Shown one piece after another: positions 17,027 to 26,861 of a stretch of 64,000 bases of DNA (position 1 is its first letter; each line of letters starts with the position of its first letter). The position numbers and the translations under genes are program-made. The DNA lies in NCBI RefSeq assembly GCF_009646115.1, contig NZ_CP045720.1, positions 372,001 through 436,000 of the forward strand, in the 5' to 3' direction. Below the pieces are notes generated by a model. The model was not told where the DNA came from and made no database searches. It was given only the letters and a program-made list of their open reading frames with translations. Source of the stretch: Pantoea eucalypti (GTDB lineage: Bacteria > Pseudomonadota > Gammaproteobacteria > Enterobacterales > Enterobacteriaceae).

Positions 17027-19108
17027 ATGAAGCAAAATGCACTCGATCAGGCCGCCCGTGCCGCGGGAATTTCACTGGATTACATCAACGTTAACGGCGA
17101 GAAAGCGGCGATCAGCGATGAGACCAAACGCGCGCTGCTGGCGGTAATGGACGATCCGCAGGATGCCAAAAAATCACCGCTGCCGCCGGTCGCGGTGTTC
17201 AGCGGCAGTGGCAAACGGCAATTGACGCCACAGGGCAGCGGCGTCTACAGCTGGCAGTTGCAGACCGAAAAGGGCAAGCAGTTTAGCGGCGAGTTAACCG
17301 CCGGAGAGCCTTTTTCGCTGCCGGGGCCGCTGACACAGGGTTATCACCAGCTCACGCTCACTAAAGGAAAGAAGCGCTGGCAGACGCGGATTATTGTCGC
17401 GCCGCGCCGCTGCTATCTGCCGCCAGCGCTGGAGGCGGGAGAGAAACGCTGGGGCGCGCTGGTGCAGCTCTACACGGTGCGATCTGAACAGAACTGGGGC
17501 ATTGGCGACTTCGGCGACCTTGACCAGCTGCTGGTGCAACTGGCTGAGCGCGGCGGCGATTTTGTCGGGCTGAATCCGCTGCATGCGCTCTATCCCGCCA
17601 GCGCCGGTTTTGCCAGCCCGTACAGTCCGTCATCCCGCCGCTGGCTGAATGTGATTTATATCGACGTCAGTCAGGTCGCCGATTTTCAGCAAAGCGCGGC
17701 AGCACAGAAGTGGTGGAAAAGTGCCAAAACCCAGAAGGCGCTGACCAAAGCGCGAGAGGCAGAGTGGGTTGACTACGAGGCCGTGATGGCGCTTAAGCTC
17801 ACTGCGCTGCGGCACGCCTGGGCCCACTTCCAGGCGCGTGATAACCAGAGCGAAGAGCATCAATCCTGGGCAGCTTTTGTACGTCAAGGCGGCGACAGCC
17901 TGCGTTATCAGGCGGCCTACGACGGTATCCAGCTGGAGCGGCAGGCGGACAAGACGCAGCAGGGCGGCTGGCCTGCATGGCCGGAAGCGTGGCGTAACAG
18001 CCAGTTGCCCGAGGTGCAGCAGTGGTGTGAGCAGCATGAAGAGGAGATCGCGTTCTGGCAGTGGCTGCAATGGCTGGCACAGCAGCAGTTCTCGGCCTGC
18101 TGGACGCACAGTCAGGCGCTGGGCATGAGTGTGGGGCTTTATCGTGATCTGGCGGTGGGCGTAGCAGAGGGCAGTGCGGAAACCTGGCACGACCCGGAGC
18201 TTTATCGCCTTAAAGCCTCAGTGGGCGCGCCACCCGATCGTCTGGGTCCGCTGGGACAAAACTGGGGCTTACCGCCGATGGACCCGCATGTGATGCAGGC
18301 GCGGGGCTATCAGCCGTTCATCGACATGCTGCGCGCCAACATGCGCGACTGCGGCGCATTGCGTATCGACCATGTGATGTCTCTACTGCGTCTGTGGTGG
18401 GTACCGGCCGGGGAGACAGCGGATAAAGGCGCCTATGTCGCCTATCCGGTCAATGACCTGCTGGGCATCCTGGCGCTGGAGAGCCATCGGCTGCGCTGCA
18501 TGGTGATTGGTGAAGACCTGGGCACCGTGCCTCAGGAAATTATCAGCCTGCTGCGTAAAAGCGGTGTCTTTTCATGGAAGGTGCTCTGGTTTGAGCAGGA
18601 GAAAGATCAGCGTTATCGCGCGCCGCAGGACTATCCACGCCAGTCTATCGCCAGCGCCAGTACCCATGATCTGCCGACGCTGACCGGTTTCTGGGAGCAG
18701 GGCGACCTGGATCTGGGTGAGAAGCTGGGCCTTTATCCGGGCGATGCAGTGAAAGCGCTGCATCAGCAGCGTGCCGCGCAGAAACAGGCGCTGCTGGATG
18801 CGCTGCATCAGGCAGGTGCCTTACCGGCCCGCAGTCAGAAGAAGGCGGAGAAGCTGACCATGACGCCTGCGCTGAACCGGGCCATCCATCGCTTCCTGGC
18901 GGATACCGAGAGTGCGCTGCTTGGCCTGCAGCCTGAAGACTGGCTCGGTATGACCACGCCGGTCAACGTGCCGGGCACGGTAGATCAGTACCCTAACTGG
19001 CGACGCAAGCTGAGCAAAACGCTGGAGGCGATCTTTGCGGACAAGGAGGTGAATACGCTGCTGAAGGTGGTCAGTGAGCAGCGTCAGTCAGGACAGAAAG
19101 GGCAATAA
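17027..19108 (+). CDS. malQ: 4-alpha-glucanotransferase (amylomaltase)
   Basis: 693-residue GH77 enzyme that disproportionates maltodextrins, supplying longer chains to MalP. An N-terminal extension of about 140 residues precedes the barrel, as in enterobacterial MalQ. Catalytic segments are visible: nucleophile Asp in GALRIDHVMSLLRLWW, acid/base Glu in VIGEDLGTVP, and the third Asp in STHDLPTLTGFW. GGAGCAGCA lies before the ATG. A bidirectional terminator follows. Confidence 0.96.
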   Translation: MKQNALDQAARAAGISLDYINVNGEKAAISDETKRALLAVMDDPQDAKKSPLPPVAVFSGSGKRQLTPQGSGVYSWQLQTEKGKQFSGELTAGEPFSLPGPLTQGYHQLTLTKGKKRWQTRIIVAPRRCYLPPALEAGEKRWGALVQLYTVRSEQNWGIGDFGDLDQLLVQLAERGGDFVGLNPLHALYPASAGFASPYSPSSRRWLNVIYIDVSQVADFQQSAAAQKWWKSAKTQKALTKAREAEWVDYEAVMALKLTALRHAWAHFQARDNQSEEHQSWAAFVRQGGDSLRYQAAYDGIQLERQADKTQQGGWPAWPEAWRNSQLPEVQQWCEQHEEEIAFWQWLQWLAQQQFSACWTHSQALGMSVGLYRDLAVGVAEGSAETWHDPELYRLKASVGAPPDRLGPLGQNWGLPPMDPHVMQARGYQPFIDMLRANMRDCGALRIDHVMSLLRLWWVPAGETADKGAYVAYPVNDLLGILALESHRLRCMVIGEDLGTVPQEIISLLRKSGVFSWKVLWFEQEKDQRYRAPQDYPRQSIASASTHDLPTLTGFWEQGDLDLGEKLGLYPGDAVKALHQQRAAQKQALLDALHQAGALPARSQKKAEKLTMTPALNRAIHRFLADTESALLGLQPEDWLGMTTPVNVPGTVDQYPNWRRKLSKTLEAIFADKEVNTLLKVVSEQRQSGQKGQ

Positions 19109-19140
19109 AAATAGCGCGGCAGTCAGGCTGCCGCGCTTTA
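19105..19140. terminator. Bidirectional terminator of malQ and nfuA
   Basis: 10-bp perfect stem AGCGCGGCAG / CTGCCGCGCT with a five-base loop, flanked by an A-run on the left and TTT on the right. It serves the convergent genes malQ (+) and nfuA (-). In E. coli gntT lies in this interval; here there are only 35 bases. Confidence 0.88.
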
Positions 19141-19143
19141 TCA

Positions 19144-19719
19144 TCAGTAGAACGAGTGTTCGCCACGCTGATGCTCGGTAATATCCCGCACGCCTTTCAG
19201 TTCCGGGAAGGCAGCCAGCAGCTCTTTCTCGATACCATCTTTCAGGGTCACGTCGATCATCGAACAGCCGTTACAGCCGCCGCCAAACTGCAGAATGGCG
19301 TAGCCATCTTCGGTGATCTCCATCAGCGATACGCGACCGCCGTGGCCAGCGAGCTGTGGGTTGATCTGCGCCTGCAGCAGGTACTCAACACGCTCAACCA
19401 TTGGCGCATCATCAGAGACTTTGCGCATCTTGGCATTCGGCGCTTTCAGCGTCAGCTGAGAACCCAGATTGTCAGTCACGAAGTCGATTTCCGCATCTTC
19501 CAGATAAGGTTTGCTCAGTTCATCAACATACGCTGAGAGCTTCTCGAACTTCAGTTCAGTATCGGTGGCTTCAACAGCATCGGGCGGACAGTAAGAGACG
19601 CCACACTCGGCTGTTGGCGTACCCGGGTTAATCACGAATACGCGAATCTGGGTGCCATCTTCTTGTTTGGATAGCAGTTTAGAAAAATGTTCCTGGGCAG
19701 AGTCAGTAATTCGGATCAT
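19144..19719 (-). CDS. nfuA: Fe-S biogenesis protein NfuA
   Basis: 191-residue Fe-S carrier used under oxidative stress and iron limitation. It has an N-terminal degenerate A-type domain (residues about 1-95) and a C-terminal Nfu domain with the cluster-binding CxxC in [17 protein letters not shown]. Colinear with E. coli NfuA (GntY). It is transcribed towards malQ, downstream of gntX. Confidence 0.97.
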   Translation of the reverse strand: MIRITDSAQEHFSKLLSKQEDGTQIRVFVINPGTPTAECGVSYCPPDAVEATDTELKFEKLSAYVDELSKPYLEDAEIDFVTDNLGSQLTLKAPNAKMRKVSDDAPMVERVEYLLQAQINPQLAGHGGRVSLMEITEDGYAILQFGGGCNGCSMIDVTLKDGIEKELLAAFPELKGVRDITEHQRGEHSFY

Positions 19720-19777
19720 GTCGATTGCTCAATAGTTGACTAATTTAGTTGGTTATAATACGCCCATCAATGACGCG

Positions 19778-20458
19778 CTACAAGGTACGGCACAGACACC
19801 AGACCTGCACGCTGGCAGCACCCTGCGCCAGTAAAAGACGACTGATTTCATCTACGGTACTGCCGGTGGTAATGACGTCATCCAGCAAAGCGATATGGCG
19901 TCCCTGCACCGCCATTTCAAGGCGGAAAGCACCGCGTAAGTTAGTGCGGCGCTGGCGGGCGCTGAGCTGATGCTGTAATGCGCCTCTGCGCGTGCGGGAA
20001 AGCCCTTCACGCCATTCACATCCCAGCCAGTGCGCCAGCGGTGCGGCCAGCAGGACAGTCTGGTTGAAGCCGCGCTGCCAGCGTCGTCGCTGGTGCAGCG
20101 GAACCGGCAGCAGCAGATCAGGACGCGGCACATCACCGCGTCGGTAAACATTAAGCCAGCTTAGCAAAATCAGCCGCGCCAGCATCACCCTGAGTGCGGT
20201 TATGTGAGAAAATTTAAGCTGATTAACCCACTGGCTGAACGGCAGACAATAGTCATTAACGCAGACCAGCGCCTGCCAGGCGGGCGGTTTAAGCTGGCAG
20301 CGGCCACAGGCGACCTTTTCTGATCCTGCTGGTAACCCACAGCGTGGGCAGAGCCGCGGTAATGGCGGTAATTTGCGTAAACATAAGCTGCAGATACCGT
20401 GCCGGGCTATCCGCAACGGCATCCGGCATAGCCAACACAGGGCGGGCATTGCTAGCAT
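19778..20458 (-). CDS. gntX: ComF-family DNA utilisation protein
   Basis: 226-residue ComF/GntX protein, linked in E. coli and Haemophilus to use of external DNA as a nutrient. Four CxxC-type pairs in the first 55 residues (CWLC, CSLC, CPRC, CGRC) probably bind zinc. The C-terminal half is a phosphoribosyltransferase domain with the PRPP loop IALLDDVITTGST. Divergent from bioH with only 34 bases between starts. The hof genes at 39377-42798 are its likely functional partners. Confidence 0.94.
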   Translation of the reverse strand: MLAMPALCWLCRMPLRIARHGICSLCLRKLPPLPRLCPRCGLPAGSEKVACGRCQLKPPAWQALVCVNDYCLPFSQWVNQLKFSHITALRVMLARLILLSWLNVYRRGDVPRPDLLLPVPLHQRRRWQRGFNQTVLLAAPLAHWLGCEWREGLSRTRRGALQHQLSARQRRTNLRGAFRLEMAVQGRHIALLDDVITTGSTVDEISRLLLAQGAASVQVWCLCRTL

Positions 20459-20492
20459 AGCGACCTCCTTATCATTTTCGGGATAGTAACTG

Positions 20493-21269
20493 ATGACGTC
20501 GCTCTACTGGCACACCTGCGGAGAAGGAAAACGCGATCTTGTGCTGCTGCACGGATGGGGACTGAATGCCGAAGTCTGGCAAAGCATTATTCCGCGACTC
20601 AGCGCGCATTACCGTCTGCATCTGGTCGACCTGCCCGGTTATGGTCGCAGCCAGAACGTTGACGCGCTGACACTAGAGCAGATGGCTGAGCAGATAATGC
20701 CTTTGCTGCCACCGCAGGCCATTGTGGTGGGCTGGTCGCTGGGCGGACTGGTCGCGACGCAGCTTGCGCTGACCGCGCCAGAAAAGCTGGACGCCCTGAT
20801 TACCGTTGCATCATCACCCTGTTTCACCGCCACAGAGCACTGGCCCGGCATTAAACCGGAAACGCTGCAGAACTTTCAGCAGATGCTCAGTAATGATTTT
20901 CAGCGCACGGTGGAGCGCTTTCTGGCGCTGCAGACGCTGGGCACCGAAACGGCGCGTGCCGATGCGCGACAGCTGAAAGAGGTGGTACTGTCACAACCCG
21001 TGCCGGCGGTGGCGGTGCTGGATGGCGGGCTCGACATTCTGCGTCAGGTCGACCTGCGCGACGCGTTACCGCAGATCACATTGCCGTTTTTGCGACTCTA
21101 CGGGGCATTAGATGGTCTGGTGCCGCGTCGGATTGCTGCGGAGATCGATGAAATGTTGCCAGCCTCGCCCTCTGTGATTATCGAAAAAGCAGCACATGCA
21201 CCTTTTATTTCTCATCCAGAGATGTTTTGTCAGCACATTATTAATTTTATCAGCAGTTTAGAGGGATAG
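20493..21269 (+). CDS. bioH: Pimeloyl-[ACP] methyl ester esterase
   Basis: 258-residue alpha/beta hydrolase that removes the methyl group from pimeloyl-ACP methyl ester, ending the disguised fatty-acid phase of biotin synthesis. The catalytic Ser82 is in [11 protein letters not shown], with the Asp in [12 protein letters not shown] and the His in [11 protein letters not shown]. It stands alone, away from the bio operon, as in E. coli. Divergent promoter shared with gntX. Confidence 0.95.
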   Translation: MTSLYWHTCGEGKRDLVLLHGWGLNAEVWQSIIPRLSAHYRLHLVDLPGYGRSQNVDALTLEQMAEQIMPLLPPQAIVVGWSLGGLVATQLALTAPEKLDALITVASSPCFTATEHWPGIKPETLQNFQQMLSNDFQRTVERFLALQTLGTETARADARQLKEVVLSQPVPAVAVLDGGLDILRQVDLRDALPQITLPFLRLYGALDGLVPRRIAAEIDEMLPASPSVIIEKAAHAPFISHPEMFCQHIINFISSLEG

Positions 21270-21440
21270 TCGTGCTATGGGTTGGCAAAAATCGTTAACA
21301 GCATCAATACTTCTCTTTGTGAGCAAGGCCGCTGCAATTTTATGTGATTAGTCACGGAAATGACTATGCCGTTCCATACTGCCTTACGCGTTTAGCGGCT
21401 GCTTACATCTCACAATGGATCATGAATGAGGGTAAACATA

Positions 21441-21710
21441 ATGAAGGTTTTTAAATGGGTTGTGGCTTCAATGATGATGGGCGCGATTTCATTTTCTGCG
21501 ATGGCAGCGAAGGAAGTCACCAAAGAAGAAGTTAAGACAATGAACCTGCAGAAAATTGGCACCGTTAACACCACAGCGGAAACCACCTCGCCAATGGATG
21601 CTAAAAAAGTACTGTCTAAGCTCGCTGACGAAAAAGGCGGGAAATACTACCTGGTGATCGCCGGTCGCGAACACGGTAAATTCAGTGCAACGGCTGAAGT
21701 CTACAAGTAA
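21441..21710 (+). CDS. Small periplasmic DUF1471 (YhcN/BhsA-type) protein
   Basis: 89-residue exported protein. The first 23 residues are a classic signal peptide (hydrophobic core VVASMMMGAISFSAMA, cleavage after AMA). The mature part carries the DUF1471 pattern, with LQKIGTVNT and GGKYYLVIAG, ending TAEVYK. Members are stress- and biofilm-related proteins; the exact role here is unknown. The ATG at 21441 is chosen over the in-frame one at 21426 because GAGGG precedes it and it begins the signal peptide. Its stop directly abuts the stop of the convergent GH13 gene, with no intervening base. The upstream 170 bases are AT-rich and carry a 12-bp palindrome GTGATTAGTCAC near 21345. Confidence 0.85.
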   Translation: MKVFKWVVASMMMGAISFSAMAAKEVTKEEVKTMNLQKIGTVNTTAETTSPMDAKKVLSKLADEKGGKYYLVIAGREHGKFSATAEVYK

Positions 21711-23396
21711 TTAACGCAGCCACATGAACTGCCAGGCATCCAGCTTAACCGGCTGGGTGCCATCAATCTTCTCTCCGCTCACCACATCCTGCAACGTATG
21801 CGCCACCGGCAATCGCGTTTCCACTGACCGGCCACTCAGATTAAACACGCATAGCAATCCGCCGCCGCTTTCTGGCTGATGACGGCTGAGCACCAGCAGG
21901 GCGTTTTCGCTGTCATAGATCGTCATCGGATTATCAGGATGGAATGCGGGCTGACGACGACGCAGCTGGATCAACTGGCTGAGTCGGGTATAAATCTGCT
22001 GACGCAGCCAGTCACCACCCGCCAGGGCCGCCTCAATCTGCTGTAAATCATACTTCTGACGGTTAATCGCCCGGTTATGTCCGGCGGCCCGCACGCCATC
22101 ATAATGGTTACGACCGCCCAGAATGCTCTGGATATAGATGGCCGGCACGCCAGGAAAGACCAGCAGAATCGCATGGGCCAGCAGGAAGCGTTTCAGCCGC
22201 GTGGCATCATCATCCGCTTCACGGTTCAGCGCATCCAGAAACGTGACATTAATTTCATAGGGGCTGGTGCTACCGTCAGGGTTATTTTTATAGGAGACCA
22301 GCGCGCCCTCCAGCGCCAGGTCGCGCACCAGCGACACAATCTCCACTTCAGACAGGATGCCGCGCGCCGGATTCAGCCCGATACCATCGTGTGACGCCAG
22401 GAAGTTGAAGAAAGTGGTGTCATTACTACTGAGATCCAATGAGCTGGCCCACTGCCGCAACGCGCGCGCCGAGCCGGTGTGAATGGCATGCAGCACCAGT
22501 GGCGGCAGCGAAAACTGATAAACCATCTGCGCTTCATCGTGCCCGTTGCCCAGGTAGCTGATGTTGTCCTGATGCGGCACGTTAGTCTCGGTAATAATCA
22601 CCGTACCTGGCGCGACATGGTTGGCAATCGCGCGGAACAGCTTCACCAGTTGATGGGTCTTTTCCAGATGAATACAGCGCGTGCCTGGCGTTTTCCACAT
22701 ATAGCCGACCGCATCAAGGCGCACATAGTCGGCGCCACGGACCAGGTAGTCGAGCAACACGTTGACCATGCGCAACAATACCTCAGGATTGGCAAAGTTA
22801 AGATCAATCTGGTCGGCACTGAAGGTGGTCCAGATGAAGCGGGTATCACCATCCGCCATCTTAAACGGTGTCAGCAGCGGCGAGGTGCGTGGGCGCGTCA
22901 CGGCGCTGAGATCCGTGGAGGGTGGCATGCTGATAAAGAAATCGTCCCAGCCGGGATCCTGCGCCAGAAAGTGGCTGAACCAGGCGCTTTTTGCCGACAT
23001 ATGATTGCAGACGAAGTCGAACATCAGGCGGGTTTCCTGATGCAAACGCGAAATATCCTGCCAGTCGCCACACACCGGATCGACCTCGTGGTAATTAATC
23101 ACCGAAAATCCGTCGTCGGACGACCAGGGGAAAAAAGGTAGCAGGTGAACCAACGGAAAGGTGGATTGCAGGTGCTGCTGATAGAAACGGGAAAAGGTAT
23201 TGAGCGTGGGTTTATCGGTTTCACGAAACTGGTCGGCGTAGGTGATGAGCACCACATCCTGCTCATCCCAGTGGGCCTTGCGCGGCAGCTTAATCGCCTC
23301 GCGGGCTGTGGCAATGTCAGCCTTCAGGCGCGCTAAGGTCGCCTCCGGGAATGTGCCAGCATAAATCTTATCAATCAGATCGGTGATCGTTTCCAT
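21711..23396 (-). CDS. GH13_18 sugar phosphorylase (sucrose / glucosylglycerate phosphorylase type)
   Basis: 561-residue cytoplasmic alpha-amylase-fold enzyme. The catalytic nucleophile is the Asp of VRLDAVGYMWK, the acid/base Glu is in VIITETNVPHQDN, and the third acid is in FLASHDGIGL. Length and sequence character fit the sucrose-phosphorylase-like subfamily that includes E. coli YcjM, a glucosylglycerate phosphorylase. Whether this one acts on glucosylglycerate, sucrose or another alpha-glucoside cannot be read from sequence alone. No transporter, kinase or mannosyl/glucosylglycerate gene is adjacent, so it is an orphan. It occupies the place where E. coli has feoABC. Confidence 0.85.
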   Translation of the reverse strand: METITDLIDKIYAGTFPEATLARLKADIATAREAIKLPRKAHWDEQDVVLITYADQFRETDKPTLNTFSRFYQQHLQSTFPLVHLLPFFPWSSDDGFSVINYHEVDPVCGDWQDISRLHQETRLMFDFVCNHMSAKSAWFSHFLAQDPGWDDFFISMPPSTDLSAVTRPRTSPLLTPFKMADGDTRFIWTTFSADQIDLNFANPEVLLRMVNVLLDYLVRGADYVRLDAVGYMWKTPGTRCIHLEKTHQLVKLFRAIANHVAPGTVIITETNVPHQDNISYLGNGHDEAQMVYQFSLPPLVLHAIHTGSARALRQWASSLDLSSNDTTFFNFLASHDGIGLNPARGILSEVEIVSLVRDLALEGALVSYKNNPDGSTSPYEINVTFLDALNREADDDATRLKRFLLAHAILLVFPGVPAIYIQSILGGRNHYDGVRAAGHNRAINRQKYDLQQIEAALAGGDWLRQQIYTRLSQLIQLRRRQPAFHPDNPMTIYDSENALLVLSRHQPESGGGLLCVFNLSGRSVETRLPVAHTLQDVVSGEKIDGTQPVKLDAWQFMWLR

Positions 23397-23494
23397 CGTG
23401 AATTGGGTGCCACAGCAGGTGTTGTTTTTATGACAGGCTTCTTTTTAGCGTAGCGCGATGATGGGGATTTTCAACCGGGGGAAAGCGTGTGAAG

Positions 23495-23516
23495 AGGGGG
23501 CCTGATGCGGCCCCCT
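23495..23516. terminator. Hairpin downstream of tex
   Basis: 8-bp GC stem AGGGGGCC / GGCCCCCT with a six-base loop, just past the tex stop. No T-run on the minus strand, so termination is probably weak or Rho-dependent. Confidence 0.5.
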
Positions 23517-23523
23517 GAAAAGC

Positions 23524-25851
23524 TTAGCGTTTTTTACCGAATGCCGCAGCCAGTGCATCACCCATTGCACTGTTGCCTGCGGATGCGCTGGCTGGACGCG
23601 GACGGCCTTTACCTGCAGCCGGACGTTTCTCTTCGCGCGGCGCGGCATTCTTCGCGCCACCCCGTGCATTGCCTTCGCCTGGCTGCTCATCAAGACGCAT
23701 GGTGAGGGCGATACGTTTACGCTGGAGATCGACTTCCATCACTTTCACTTTGACGATATCGCCGGCTTTCACCACCTGATGGGGATCTTCCACGAAGCGA
23801 TCAGAAAGCGACGAGATATGCACCAGGCCATCCTGATGCACGCCGATATCCACAAACGCACCGAAGTTAGTGACGTTGGTGACGGCACCTTCAAGGATCA
23901 TGCCCGGCGTCAGATCGTTCAGTGTTTCAACGCCTTCCGCAAACTGCGCAGTCTTAAACTCAGGACGCGGATCGCGACCCGGTTTCTCCAGCTCTTTCAT
24001 GATGTCGGTAACGGTCGGCAGACCAAAACGCTCATCAATAAAATCGCGCGGGCTGAGGTTACGCAGGCTGCCAGCATTACCCATCAGATCGCTGAGGGCC
24101 TGCTCGGTGGCGGCCAGAATACGTTCGACGACCGGATACGCTTCCGGGTGAACCGTTGAGGCATCCAGCGGGTTATCACCGTGGTTGATGCGCAGGAAGC
24201 CCGCACACTGTTCAAAGGCTTTTGGCCCAAGACGACTCACTTTCAGCAACTGCTGGCGGTTCTGGAAGCGGCCATTCTCGTCACGCCAGCCGACAATGTT
24301 CTGCGCCATCATGCGCGTCAGGCCCGCGACGCGGGTCAGCAGCGGCACCGAGGCGGTGTTGAGGTCAACGCCGACGGCGTTCACGCAATCCTCTACCACG
24401 GCGTCGAGTTTCTTCGCCAGCTGGCTCTGACTGACGTCATGCTGGTACTGACCGACACCGATGGATTTCGGGTCGATTTTCACCAGCTCAGCCAGCGGAT
24501 CCTGCAGACGTCGTGCGATAGACACCGCGCCACGTAGTGAAACATCGAGATCCGGGAACTCCAGCGCCGCCAGTTCAGAGGCCGAGTAAACGGAGGCGCC
24601 GGCTTCACTGACAATGACTTTCTGCGCCGTCACCTGCGGGAACTGCTGCTGCAAATCCAGGAAGAAGCGCTCGGTTTCACGTGAGGCGGTTCCGTTGCCA
24701 ATCGCCACCAGCTCAACCTGATGCTTAATGCAGAGCGCGGCGACGGCAGCGGCGGCTTTGGCAGTCTGGCCGGTGTGCGGATAGACGGTATCGGTCGCCA
24801 CGACTTTACCGGTGGCATCGACCACCGCGACTTTAACGCCGGTGCGCAGGCCGGGATCCAGTCCCATAGTGGCGCGCATGCCCGCTGGCGCCGCCATCAG
24901 CAAATCGTGCAGGTTGCGGGCAAAGACGTTAATGGCTTCATCTTCTGCGCGTTCGCGCACTGTACCCATCAACTCCGTTTCAAGATGCAGCATCACCTTG
25001 ATGCGCCACGTCCAGCTCACCACCGCTTTACGCCAGCTGTCGGCTGGCGCGTTGTTCAGGCGCAGATTCAGGTGTTCAGCGATCAGCGTTTCGCCGTGGC
25101 TTTCACGTGGTGCTTCATCAAACTGCGGGTCAGCATTCAGCGACAGTTGCAGTACGCCTTCGTTACGGCCACGCAGCATCGCCAGCGCACGGTGTGACGG
25201 CACACTGCTCAGCGCTTCGTGGTGGTCAAAGTAGTCACGGAACTTCGCGCCCGCTTCCTCTTTGCCTTCCACCACACGTGACACCAGATGGGCATTTTTC
25301 CACAGATAGTTACGCACTTTGGCCAGCAGCGCGGCATCCTCGGCGAAACGCTCCATCAGAATATAGCGGGCACCATCCAGCGCGGCACGGACGTCAGCAA
25401 CGCCTTTGTCCGCATCGACATACTGTTCAGCAAGTTGCTCAGGGATGTGAGAGGGCTCCTGCCAGAGCGTGTCCGCCAGCGGTTCCAGACCGGCTTCAAT
25501 AGCGATCTGTCCACGCGTCCGGCGTTTCTGTTTGTAGGGCAGGTAGAGGTCTTCAAGCTCGGTTTTGCTGAGGGTGGTGTTGATGGCGCGGGCGAGGTCG
25601 TCAGTGAGTTTTCCCTGATCGTCAATCGACTTCAGAATCGACTGGCGTCGATCTTCAAGTTCGCGCAGATAGCTGAGACGGGTTTCCAGCTGACGCAGTT
25701 GGGTGTCATCCAGCCCGCCGGTTACCTCTTTACGATAGCGTGCGATAAACGGCACGGTATTCCCTTCATCTAACAGGCGAACGGCGGCGTCAACCTGCTC
25801 TGGTCGCGCCTGTAGCTCACTGGCAATTATCTGGCTCAGAACTTTCATCAT
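23524..25851 (-). CDS. tex: Tex/YhgF family RNA-binding transcription accessory protein
   Basis: 775-residue Tex protein (E. coli YhgF). Order of parts: N-terminal helical region with the signature [17 protein letters not shown], a YqgF-like RNase H-fold domain around residues 330-450 ([17 protein letters not shown]), helix-hairpin-helix units ([15 protein letters not shown]), and a C-terminal S1 RNA-binding domain about 650-720 ([17 protein letters not shown]). The tail is basic and low-complexity (Arg/Pro/Ala rich), as in orthologues. Two adjacent ATG codons start the frame. It may share a transcript with greB, 103 bases upstream. Confidence 0.96.
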   Translation of the reverse strand: MMKVLSQIIASELQARPEQVDAAVRLLDEGNTVPFIARYRKEVTGGLDDTQLRQLETRLSYLRELEDRRQSILKSIDDQGKLTDDLARAINTTLSKTELEDLYLPYKQKRRTRGQIAIEAGLEPLADTLWQEPSHIPEQLAEQYVDADKGVADVRAALDGARYILMERFAEDAALLAKVRNYLWKNAHLVSRVVEGKEEAGAKFRDYFDHHEALSSVPSHRALAMLRGRNEGVLQLSLNADPQFDEAPRESHGETLIAEHLNLRLNNAPADSWRKAVVSWTWRIKVMLHLETELMGTVRERAEDEAINVFARNLHDLLMAAPAGMRATMGLDPGLRTGVKVAVVDATGKVVATDTVYPHTGQTAKAAAAVAALCIKHQVELVAIGNGTASRETERFFLDLQQQFPQVTAQKVIVSEAGASVYSASELAALEFPDLDVSLRGAVSIARRLQDPLAELVKIDPKSIGVGQYQHDVSQSQLAKKLDAVVEDCVNAVGVDLNTASVPLLTRVAGLTRMMAQNIVGWRDENGRFQNRQQLLKVSRLGPKAFEQCAGFLRINHGDNPLDASTVHPEAYPVVERILAATEQALSDLMGNAGSLRNLSPRDFIDERFGLPTVTDIMKELEKPGRDPRPEFKTAQFAEGVETLNDLTPGMILEGAVTNVTNFGAFVDIGVHQDGLVHISSLSDRFVEDPHQVVKAGDIVKVKVMEVDLQRKRIALTMRLDEQPGEGNARGGAKNAAPREEKRPAAGKGRPRPASASAGNSAMGDALAAAFGKKR

Positions 25852-25954
25852 CAGGACTGTCTTGCTTTCCGGGTTGAGAAATAGCCGACAGTTATACGGA
25901 TTGATGGTTAAAATTGCCAGAGAAGCGGGCGGCTTTCAGCGATAATCTGAATCG

Positions 25955-26428
25955 TTATTGCGGGTAGTCAATGGCGTTGACATACCACAGCGCCGGACCC
26001 ACGGGTGTCTCAACAGTGGCGGCATCACCGACCTCTTTTTTCAGCAGCGCCCGCGCCATAGGTGAGTCGATGGAAATGTAATCTTTGCGGCCAAAAATCT
26101 CGTCGTAGCCCACAATGCGGAAGCGTTTGAGGTCGCCCTCATCGTTTTCAATTTCCACCCAGGCACCAAAGAATACTTTGCCATCCTGCTGGGGTGAGTA
26201 ATCAACGATTCGCAGCTGCTCAAGGCTTTTGGTCAGATAGCGTACGCGGCGATCAATTTCACGCAGCCGTTTTTTGTTGTACTGGTAGTCTGCATTTTCA
26301 CTGCGATCGCCAAGGCTGGCAGCCCAGGTGACTTTCTTTGTCACTTCCGGTCGCTCTTCACGCCATAAATAGTCGAGTTCCGCTTTCAGTTTGTCGAAGC
26401 CTTCGCGGGTAATGAGTCGGGTTTTCAT
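25955..26428 (-). CDS. greB: Transcript cleavage factor GreB
   Basis: 157-residue Gre factor that enters the RNA polymerase secondary channel and stimulates cleavage of backtracked RNA. The N-terminal coiled coil carries the acidic tip region (SLGDRSENADYQYNKKRLREID) and the C-terminal FKBP-like domain follows. Length and sequence equal E. coli GreB. Position between tex and ompR is conserved. Confidence 0.97.
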   Translation of the reverse strand: MKTRLITREGFDKLKAELDYLWREERPEVTKKVTWAASLGDRSENADYQYNKKRLREIDRRVRYLTKSLEQLRIVDYSPQQDGKVFFGAWVEIENDEGDLKRFRIVGYDEIFGRKDYISIDSPMARALLKKEVGDAATVETPVGPALWYVNAIDYPQ

Positions 26429-26502
26429 GCTATACCGGCCAGAGAGATCTAAAGAGCGACAGTGTAAGGCAAAGAGGGCGCGGCAAAAAAGAGTCGGGGA
26501 AA

Positions 26503-26525
26503 GGGTTTTTAAAGGTTAAAAACCC
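26503..26525. repeat. AT-rich perfect inverted repeat between greB and the YjbE-like gene
   Basis: GGGTTTTTAA / TTAAAAACCC with a three-base centre, a 10-bp perfect stem. It lies 75 bases upstream of greB and 88 bases past the YjbE-like stop. It could end the YjbE-like transcript or be a protein-binding dyad; sequence alone does not decide. Confidence 0.5.
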
Positions 26526-26612
26526 ACGTTGATTTCCCCGGCGGCGAAAGGGTTGGTGCTGTGATTGAAATAGAGCCAGTCATCTGAAGCCGGCGAAAAA
26601 GCGTGCGTAAAC

Positions 26613-26861
26613 TTATTTTCCGGCGTGGGTCGCCGTGGTGGTCGATGTGCCGGTGCTGTGACCGTCACCGCCGCCGCCGCCCATGGTGGCCAGTGCTACG
26701 CCCAGCAGGGCTGCGACTGCGCCAACACCGATGGCGTTAGAGTTACCTTGTGCTGTTGTTGTCGCTGCTGCGCCGGCCGCTTCACCGGTTGCAGTGGCTG
26801 CATAACCTGGGCTGACGCTGCCTAAGGCCAGCGCGCTCAGCAGTAAAATTGTTTTTTTCAT
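26613..26861 (-). CDS. YjbE-like small secreted Gly/Thr/Ala-rich protein
   Basis: 82-residue protein with a signal peptide (MKKTILLLSALALGSVSPGYAA) and a low-complexity mature part: alanine/threonine-rich, then LLGVALATMGGGGGDG and a Thr-rich tail ending in Gly-Lys. This closely follows the design of E. coli YjbE, the first protein of the yjbEFGH exopolysaccharide operon; here no yjbFGH follows. The ATG at 26861, with GGGGA nine bases upstream, is preferred over 26885 because it begins the signal peptide. Function unknown; a role in extracellular polysaccharide or envelope stress is only inferred. Confidence 0.75.
   Translation of the reverse strand: MKKTILLLSALALGSVSPGYAATATGEAAGAAATTTAQGNSNAIGVGAVAALLGVALATMGGGGGDGHSTGTSTTTATHAGK

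Noticed and set aside
21340..21360. CRP site before the DUF1471 gene
   Set aside because: TGTGA and TCAC are only four bases apart instead of six, so the spacing is wrong for CRP; kept only as a palindrome note.
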